NCBI GenBank assembly: GCA_947166205.1
Contig: CAMVDI010000046.1
Location: forward strand, 1-11,073
Direction of reading: 5' to 3'
Source of the DNA: an uncultured Clostridia bacterium
GTDB lineage: Bacteria; Bacillota_A; Clostridia; Christensenellales; Aristaeellaceae
DNA: 11,073 nt
Shown here: positions 6,442 to 11,073 of the stretch, one piece after another
Position numbering within the stretch: position 1 is the first letter of the stretch
Layout: the number at the start of each line of letters is the position of its first letter
The notes under the pieces: model-generated
Told to the model about the DNA's origin: nothing
What the model saw: the letters and a program-made list of their open reading frames with translations, nothing else
Database searches by the model: none
Program-made: the position numbers and the translations under genes

Positions 6442-6554
6442 CGTGCTCTGAAGTGTTCCGCGGCTGTCCCGGCGTTCGTTTTCCGCGCTCCGGAAGTTTC
6501 CGGGTCTGCCGCCGCGTCAGTTTTCCTGGTTCCGGAGGCGTTCCACGGCTTCCC
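6429..6554. repeat. Degenerate 42-43 bp tandem repeat spanning the TIR gene stop codon
   Basis: Three units are visible: 6429-6470, 6471-6513, and 6514 to about 6554. Each starts (G)GCGTyCGTTTTCC or GCGTCAGTTTTCC and continues with a CTCyGGAaG..TTCCG-like block. The third unit contains the stop codon (6517-6519) and the last codons of the TIR-Sel1 gene; the other two lie outside it. The pattern is that of an end-of-gene segment duplicated downstream and then diverged. Confidence 0.6.
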
Positions 6555-7947
6555 GGGCTTCGGCATCCCCGGCCTTGGCGGCCCGCTCATACCACTCCAG
6601 GGCCGGGTTCGTGACGCCGAAACGGTTCTCCAGGCACCAGCCCACCATCCGCATCGCGTCCGTAAGCCCCGCGTCCGCCGCGGACCTGTACCAGCGGTAG
6701 GCTTCCTCCGGGTTGACTTCCGTGCCGATGCCGTGCTGATACATCAGACCCATATTGAACATGGCCATGATGTGGTAGTCGTCCTTGGGATGATTCCCGT
6801 CCTCAGCCATCCGGCGGACCCAGTAGAAGGCCATTTTCGGATTCATCTCCGTGCCCGTGCCCGTCCGGTAACACATGGCCATCTGGGACATTCCGACCAA
6901 ATTGCCCAGGCCAGCGGCCTTCCGAAACCAGGAGAGGGCCGCTTTTTCGTCCTGCTCCGTTCCTTCGCCGCCCTGGAGGCAGAGCCCCACGTTGACCATG
7001 GCTTCCGCGTTGCCCGCCTCGGCGGACTTCAGATACCACCGGTATGCCTCCGCCGAGTCCGCTTCCGTGCCGATGCCCTGGAGAAAATAGTTTCCCGTGC
7101 CGCTCATCGCTTCGGCGTTTCCGGCTTCGGCGGCCCGCTTCATCCAATGGAAGGCTTTCTCATCATCCTGATCCGTGCCCCATCCGTGGTGATAGCAGTC
7201 CGCCAGATACATCATGGCCTCGGCGTTTCCCTGCTTCGCGGAGGTCTCCAAGAAGGCCAGCACCTCGGGCTGCGGGTCGGAATTCTGGGCCAGGAACATC
7301 ATTGCCACGCCGTAAATATCAAAATTCAGCTCCCGGTTTTCCTCCGTGATTTTCCGGTTCTGCCACAGGAGGCTGCCGGTGACCAGGGCGACGGACGCGG
7401 AGAGGGATCCGATGATCAGCGCCATTTTCCGCCGGAGCTGACGGGCCCGGTCCACGAGACGGTTGAAACGGACATCCAGCAGCACGGAGGCCGTCTTCAG
7501 GAAGGCCTTGTTCTTTCCGATTTCCTGGATGTTCACGCCCAGCAGGTCGTTGGTTTCATCCCCCAGCAGGGCGGGGGCGAAGCACTCCAGCTCCGGCCGG
7601 TCGCTGCCCGGCTCGCCGGAGACGATGAAGGGGATGATGCGATCCTTCCGGCCCAGGGCACAGAAGGACCGGATCTCCTCGTTCACCCAGCGGGAGGAGG
7701 CGCTGGCCGGGGAGCAGATCACGACCAGCCAGCGGGCACGCTTCAGCTCCCGGTTCAGGGATTCCGCCAGTTCCGCCCCGGCCAGATCCGTCTGGTCCCG
7801 GAAGATCTTCAGATTCTTCGCGTCCTTTCTTTCCTGAGCGATCTCCTTCGGCAGCTGAAACCGCTCCAGCTTCCGCTGCAGCCAGCGGGCCCACTTCATA
7901 TCCCGATGACTGTAGCTGATAAACGCGTCATAGAAGAACTCATCCAC
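6517..7947 (-). CDS. TIR domain protein with transmembrane anchor and Sel1 repeats
   Basis: A 476-residue three-part protein. Residues 1-~165 are a TIR_2-type domain with box 1 FISYSHRD (9-16), a KIFRDQTDL segment (47-55) and CSPASASSRWVNEEI (78-92), where Glu91 fits the position of the NAD-cleaving glutamate of bacterial TIR enzymes. One helix at ~173-195 follows a basic RARQLRRK stretch, placing the TIR domain in the cytoplasm and, by the positive-inside rule, the rest outside. Residues ~228-472 are six or seven Sel1 repeats (for example AEAGNAEAM...G.GTE.D..EAYRWYLKSA), with an insertion in the fifth. Sel1 repeats bind protein partners. Bacterial TIR proteins act in antiphage defence or host interaction, but nothing here proves either. 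Start is GTG with a strong ribosome binding site. It lies 140 bases downstream of the LacI gene on the same strand; no promoter of its own is visible. Confidence 0.92.
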   Translation of the reverse strand: MDEFFYDAFISYSHRDMKWARWLQRKLERFQLPKEIAQERKDAKNLKIFRDQTDLAGAELAESLNRELKRARWLVVICSPASASSRWVNEEIRSFCALGRKDRIIPFIVSGEPGSDRPELECFAPALLGDETNDLLGVNIQEIGKNKAFLKTASVLLDVRFNRLVDRARQLRRKMALIIGSLSASVALVTGSLLWQNRKITEENRELNFDIYGVAMMFLAQNSDPQPEVLAFLETSAKQGNAEAMMYLADCYHHGWGTDQDDEKAFHWMKRAAEAGNAEAMSGTGNYFLQGIGTEADSAEAYRWYLKSAEAGNAEAMVNVGLCLQGGEGTEQDEKAALSWFRKAAGLGNLVGMSQMAMCYRTGTGTEMNPKMAFYWVRRMAEDGNHPKDDYHIMAMFNMGLMYQHGIGTEVNPEEAYRWYRSAADAGLTDAMRMVGWCLENRFGVTNPALEWYERAAKAGDAEAREAVERLRNQEN

Positions 7948-7962
7948 TTTCGGAAACCTCCT
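7948..7962 (-). promoter_or_regulatory. Ribosome binding site that fixes the GTG start of the TIR-Sel1 gene
   Basis: AGGAGG (minus strand, 7957-7962) stands 9 bases before GTG (7945-7947). The nearby ATG at 7941-7943 is out of frame, so GTG is the only sensible start; it also places the TIR box 1 motif at residue 9, as usual. Confidence 0.85.
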
Positions 7963-8045
7963 GTAAGTTTCATTCCGGCCGCTTTCTTCCTGAAGCCGGG
8001 GCCGGAGGGCGTCGGATCAGCCCCGTTCCGGGCGGTCCCGCCGGG

Positions 8046-8062
8046 AAAAGGGGGACTCCCCC
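8046..8062 (-). terminator. Short GC hairpin with T-run after the LacI gene (weak terminator)
   Basis: On the minus strand GGGGG-AGT-CCCCC is followed by TTTT (8046-8049). The stem is only 5 bp and the T-run short, so it may only attenuate read-through from the LacI gene into the TIR gene. Confidence 0.4.
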
Positions 8063-8087
8063 ATACGGACGGGCGGGAAGCCAAGGG

Positions 8088-9077
8088 TCAGGCCCGGGGA
8101 CCCAGCGTGCTTCCGGGAAGAAGCTCCCCCGGAACGACCCGCTCGCTCCGCTCATGGACCAGATCCCGGTCCCTGTTGGCCAGGAGGGTCTCCACCGCGG
8201 CTCTGCCGATCTCGGCGACGTTCTGACGATAGGTGGTCAGCTCCGGATACAGCCGGAGGGCCAGCTTCTGGCCGTCATACCCCGCGATGCCGATCTTTCC
8301 GGGGATGTCCAGGCCGTCATTCCGCAGCCGGCTGAGAACCTCCAGGGCGGAGTCGTCATCCGGAAGCAGGAAGCAGTCCGGCGGGTCCGGCTGGCTGAGC
8401 CGCTGCCGGATCCGCTCCGCGCAGAGCTCCCCATGATGGAAACGGGCGGGGATCAGCTCCCCGTTCAGGCCCGCCGCGTTCAGGGCTGAGCGGAACCCGC
8501 GGATCCTCAGCTCGGAGGCCTGCCCCATTTCCCCATGGACGAAGGCGATTCTGCGGCGCCCGAGGCGGATTGCCTCCTCCACCAGCTGGCGGGTTCCGTC
8601 CTCATAGTCGCTGATGATCGTCGTGCAGGGGTGCCTGCGGTCGTCCACGGAAACCGCCGGAATCTGATTCCTGACCAGCCGCTTCAGCCCTTCGTCCGCG
8701 TCCCCGGCGTAGACCACGATTACGCCGTCCACCCTCCGGGCCAGCGCCAGATCGAAGGTGTCGGCATAGTTTTCCCGCTGCTGCCGGGAAAGGATCACGA
8801 TATCGTATCCCTGAAGCTCGGCGCTGGTGCGGATCGAGTCCAGAACATCGGAAAAGAAAGGGTGGTCCATGGCCTCGGCGTACATGAGCCCGATCATCCA
8901 GCTGCGGTTCGTCCTGAGCGTCAGGGCCGCGACGTTGGGCCGGTAACCCATGTTCTGCGCGGTCTCCCGGATGGCCGCGGCCACCTCGGGCCGGATCAGC
9001 GAGTTTCCGTTCAGGGCCCGGCTTACGGTTGAAACGGAAACATTGCAGGCGTCCGCGACGTCCTTCAAAGTCGTCAT
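8088..9077 (-). CDS. LacI family transcriptional regulator
   Basis: A 329-residue DNA-binding regulator, normal length for the family. Residues 3-22 (TLKDVADACNVSVSTVSRAL) are the LacI helix-turn-helix, ~45-56 (YRPNVAALTLRT) the hinge helix, and ~61-326 the periplasmic-binding-like sugar-sensing domain with SVDD (144-147), GRRRIAFVHG (173-182), GYDG (266-269) and LTTYRQN. It probably controls the neighbouring solute-binding protein gene 107 bases upstream on the same strand and the rest of that sugar locus; the inducer is unknown. I saw no clear LacI operator. The ATG at 9077 gives the usual family start, but AGAAGGA is 11 bases away from it and only 5 from a TTG two codons upstream (9083), so a TTG start is possible. 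No separate promoter is evident, suggesting co-transcription. Confidence 0.94.
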   Translation of the reverse strand: MTTLKDVADACNVSVSTVSRALNGNSLIRPEVAAAIRETAQNMGYRPNVAALTLRTNRSWMIGLMYAEAMDHPFFSDVLDSIRTSAELQGYDIVILSRQQRENYADTFDLALARRVDGVIVVYAGDADEGLKRLVRNQIPAVSVDDRRHPCTTIISDYEDGTRQLVEEAIRLGRRRIAFVHGEMGQASELRIRGFRSALNAAGLNGELIPARFHHGELCAERIRQRLSQPDPPDCFLLPDDDSALEVLSRLRNDGLDIPGKIGIAGYDGQKLALRLYPELTTYRQNVAEIGRAAVETLLANRDRDLVHERSERVVPGELLPGSTLGPRA

Positions 9078-9104
9078 GAGCAATTCTGTCCTTCTGATGA
9101 AGTG

Positions 9105-9139
9105 ATTAAAGGGGGCCGCGCCATTCCGGCCCGGCCCCC
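9105..9139 (-). terminator. Weak hairpin between solute-binding protein and LacI genes
   Basis: On the minus strand GGGGGCC (9133-9139) pairs with GGCCCCC (9111-9117), followed only by TTTAAT. It could let part of the transcription pass into the LacI gene, giving much binding protein and little regulator, or stabilise the upstream message. Confidence 0.4.
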
Positions 9140-9184
9140 CGCTGAACAACCGGTATGCCCTGGTTACGGGAAAACCCGGCTCAA

Positions 9185-10885
9185 TCAGTCATTGGCATCC
9201 ATGAAAGCGAAGCAGGCTTCGATATCCGTCATGTATTCCGCGACCACATCATCGTAGCCGTAGCTCTTGGCGGTCTCCACCATGTACTTCCAGTTCTCCT
9301 CGAACTCCTCGTCCGTCGTGCTGTAGACGCACTTCCAGCTGTAGTCCTTCATCACGGGAGCGAACTGGGCGCGCTTCTGCTGGCCTTCATCGGACAGGGC
9401 CTTGTGGGCGTAGGAAATGGCGGAGGGGCTCATCACGGAAACCTGGCCCTTCCGGCGGTACAGATCCACACCGGAGGTGGCGCCGTCCGCGTATTCCTCG
9501 CTCCAGGCGCGGCTCAGCTCGGTGGCGTAATGTTCGGCGTAGCAGGGCCATCCCTTGACGCTGAAGGAATAGGTCTTGCCGGGGATCATCTGCTCGAGCT
9601 TGATGGTCTCATGGTTGATCTTGCTCTCGCCGTCCTGGAAGGTGCCGCCGCCGTACTCAGCGGGCATCTCGGTGGTGTCGCGGGCTTCCTGGCACTGCCA
9701 GCCGAACTCGGTCATCTCCGGCACGCCGTCCGCGTTGTAATCCCAGCACAGGCCCTTCGGTCCGTAGTTCTGGATGATCATGCCCTCTTCGGAGCACAGC
9801 CAGTCGATCACTTCCAGCGCCCGGTCCGCGTGCTCGGTGTTGGCGCCCAGGCACCACATCCGGTTGCTGCCGGAGGTGGCGATGGTCTGCATGGCGGGGG
9901 CGGAATCCTCAAACATGAAGGTCACGAAACCGTCCTTGTTGGCGGCTTTTTCGGCGCTGTTGTAGTTGCCGATGATCCAGCCCCACATGGCCATCAGGTA
10001 ACGGCCGGCGGAGAGCTTCTGGGAATAGGTGTCGAAATTCTGGGAAACGGACTCCGGATCGAAGGTGCCGTCGCGGTACATCTGGTTGACAACCTTCAGA
10101 GCCCGCTTGTACATGCTGTCATCGGCCAGCTGGTTATCCACCTGACGGGTGGCGTAGTTCACGCCCAGGAAATCCCATTCCTGATAGCCGTAATAGGTCA
10201 GCAGGTCCCAGGCGAACTTCATGTGGGCATCCTCCCAGTCCGGGAATCCGCCGTAGGCGTAGACCTTTTCGCCGTTGGGGTTCTCCGGAACGGCATCCTG
10301 CAGGGCCTTCAGGAAAGCCGGCAGGTCTTCCAGGGTCTTCAGTTCGGGCTTGCCCGCCTTCTCCCAGGCGTCAAACCGGATCTGCAGCGCGTAGGTGGGG
10401 TCGGTCAGCTCGGCCCAGGCGCCGTTTTCCAGCGCGACGGCGAAGTTGAAGCCGTAGATGCCGTCATAGCCCTGCTCCTTCGCGAAAGCGGAGGTCTTGG
10501 CCATGGCGTCGCCCAGATAGGCGTTGATGTTCTTGTAGGGCGTCAGATCCACATCGTTCCAGTCCAGCAGCAGATCCGCGCGCAGCGCTTCGATGAACTG
10601 GTCGCCCATGTCGCCCAGGCAGATGATGTCGCCCAGGTCGCCGGCGGCCACGCCCGCGGTCCAGGCGTTGCTGTCCACGTTGGTGGAGACGATCTTCAGG
10701 GTCACATTGAAGCGGTCCTTCAGCTCTTTCGCGAACCAGCCCGACTGCTCGCCGGCAAAGTTGGCCAGGCCGGAGAACATGGTCAGGGTCACGGGCTCAC
10801 GGTAGGTCTCTTCCGCGGCGGCCGGGAAGACCATCACGGACAGTACCAGCGCGAGCGCAAGTACGAGGGAAATGAGTTTCTTCAT
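9185..10885 (-). CDS. Extracellular solute-binding protein, LplA/LipO-like (ABC sugar uptake)
   Basis: A 566-residue secreted substrate-binding protein of the family 1 / COG1653 type, of the large LplA-like class that usually serves oligosaccharide ABC importers. Residues 1-24 (MKKLISLVLA... ending PAAA) form a signal peptide. The junction AAA-EE fits signal peptidase I, and there is no lipobox cysteine, unlike most such proteins in Gram-positives. The mature part starts EETYREPVTLTMFSG, the usual first strand, and contains many aromatic residues (for example MAMWGWIIGNYNSAEKA and GSNRMWCLGAN) as expected for sugar binding. The ATG at 10885 is chosen over an upstream in-frame ATG (10966, inside a repeat) because AAGGAGGT lies 8 bases before it and the signal peptide begins there. 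No permease gene is in the window; these may lie to the right. No promoter is seen within 188 bases upstream. Confidence 0.94.
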   Translation of the reverse strand: MKKLISLVLALALVLSVMVFPAAAEETYREPVTLTMFSGLANFAGEQSGWFAKELKDRFNVTLKIVSTNVDSNAWTAGVAAGDLGDIICLGDMGDQFIEALRADLLLDWNDVDLTPYKNINAYLGDAMAKTSAFAKEQGYDGIYGFNFAVALENGAWAELTDPTYALQIRFDAWEKAGKPELKTLEDLPAFLKALQDAVPENPNGEKVYAYGGFPDWEDAHMKFAWDLLTYYGYQEWDFLGVNYATRQVDNQLADDSMYKRALKVVNQMYRDGTFDPESVSQNFDTYSQKLSAGRYLMAMWGWIIGNYNSAEKAANKDGFVTFMFEDSAPAMQTIATSGSNRMWCLGANTEHADRALEVIDWLCSEEGMIIQNYGPKGLCWDYNADGVPEMTEFGWQCQEARDTTEMPAEYGGGTFQDGESKINHETIKLEQMIPGKTYSFSVKGWPCYAEHYATELSRAWSEEYADGATSGVDLYRRKGQVSVMSPSAISYAHKALSDEGQQKRAQFAPVMKDYSWKCVYSTTDEEFEENWKYMVETAKSYGYDDVVAEYMTDIEACFAFMDAND

Positions 10886-10937
10886 ATGGGTTGACCTCCT
10901 TTTTATTTTCAGGGCGCCTCGCCCAGGATAACAGTTT

Positions 10938-11073
10938 CCGCCACCGGCGGTCGCGCGCGCCTGCATTGCAGCGCGTTACCGGTCGCCGGCATAGTCGCGA
11001 CTCGAAATATCCGCCACCGGCGGTCGCGCGCGCTTGCATTGCAGCGCGTTACCGGTCGCCGGCATAGTCGCGA
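10938..11073. repeat. 73-bp palindrome-rich tandem repeat, at least two units, cut by the window edge
   Basis: Unit 1 (10938-11010) and unit 2 (11011-11073, incomplete) match at all but one of 63 bases (C/T at 10961/11034). Each holds CCGGCG (10944-10949) pairing with CGCCGG (10984-10989), extendable by four pairs including two G-U in plus-strand RNA, an inner CTGCA-T-TGCAG hairpin (10961-10971), a CGCG tract on both sides of it, and a 10-bp palindrome AGTCGCGACT (10993-11002). It sits 52 bases upstream of the solute-binding protein start codon. The near-identity shows recent copying or active maintenance. I do not recognise the family. Confidence 0.9.

Noticed and set aside
6120..6590. Minus-strand open frame (156 codons) overlapping the TIR gene end and the small ORF
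   Set aside because: It has a repeated GxRKTDAG-like pattern, but this only reflects the 43-bp DNA repeat read in another frame; no ribosome binding site is seen.
6733..8226. Plus-strand open frame (497 codons) opposite the TIR-Sel1 gene and LacI end
   Set aside because: The minus strand codes for clear TIR and Sel1 motifs; the plus frame crosses two genes and has no known domain.
6517..9077. A TIR-based antiphage defence island
   Set aside because: Only one TIR protein is present. There is no SMODS/cGAS-like, SIR2, Thoeris-like effector, restriction or helicase gene in the window, so a defence system is not supported.
9155..10894. Long plus-strand open frame (579 codons) opposite the solute-binding protein gene
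   Set aside because: Antisense shadow caused by high GC in third positions; no ribosome binding site and no recognisable domain, whereas the minus strand has a signal peptide and a family match.
10886..10966. 27-codon N-terminal extension of the solute-binding protein into the 73-bp repeat
   Set aside because: The signal peptide starts at the ATG at 10885, with AAGGAGGT 8 bases upstream; the extension lies in repeat DNA.
10938..11073. CRISPR array or integron attC site
   Set aside because: The units are directly adjacent with no unique spacers, and the integrase core GTTRRRY with its inverse is not present at the stem ends.

Overview
The window looks like chromosomal DNA from a GC-rich, Gram-positive-type anaerobe of the Bacillota, probably a gut or rumen Clostridia member. 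Evidence for this: strong AGGAGG ribosome binding sites, sigma-A promoters of the TTGACA-17-TATAAT type, Rho-independent terminators, an RsbU/SpoIIE-type phosphatase with a LytS-type sensor, and a large LplA/LipO-like sugar-binding protein with its LacI regulator. The taxon is an inference; no rRNA or marker gene is present. There is no sign of phage, transposon, CRISPR or tRNA.

Layout. 1-887: the C-terminal part of an M20 metallopeptidase (+), cut by the left edge, followed by a hairpin and a terminator. 892-3517: a multi-domain membrane PP2C phosphatase (-) with a textbook promoter and a 22-bp degenerate repeat over its stop codon. 3542-4483: a glutathione/thioredoxin peroxidase (-) with a strong terminator, a 65-bp repeat downstream, and a roughly 150-nt hairpin-rich leader. 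4539-6004: a MATE efflux transporter (+), divergent from the peroxidase. 6054-6265: a small acidic 47-aa ORF (+) with its own promoter. 6280-6516: palindromes, a convergent terminator candidate and 43-bp degenerate repeats; nothing is recognised in 6301-6397. 6517-10885 (-): in transcription order a solute-binding protein, a LacI regulator and a membrane-anchored TIR-Sel1 protein. 10938-11073: at least two near-identical 73-bp palindrome-rich repeats upstream of the solute-binding protein, running off the right edge.

How the genes work together. The solute-binding protein and LacI regulator probably form the sensing and uptake end of a carbohydrate locus whose permease genes lie outside the window. 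The TIR-Sel1 gene follows on the same strand and may be read through from it, but nothing shows a functional link. The peroxidase and MATE pump share a divergent promoter region. The phosphatase, peptidase and small ORF appear to be separate units.

The most unusual patterns are: (1) degenerate tandem repeats with a different period at each locus, on or just after the stop codons of four of the six complete larger genes; (2) the 73-bp structured repeat at the right edge; (3) the TIR-TM-Sel1 protein; and (4) the small acidic gene. I do not see a clear, complete new multi-gene system.
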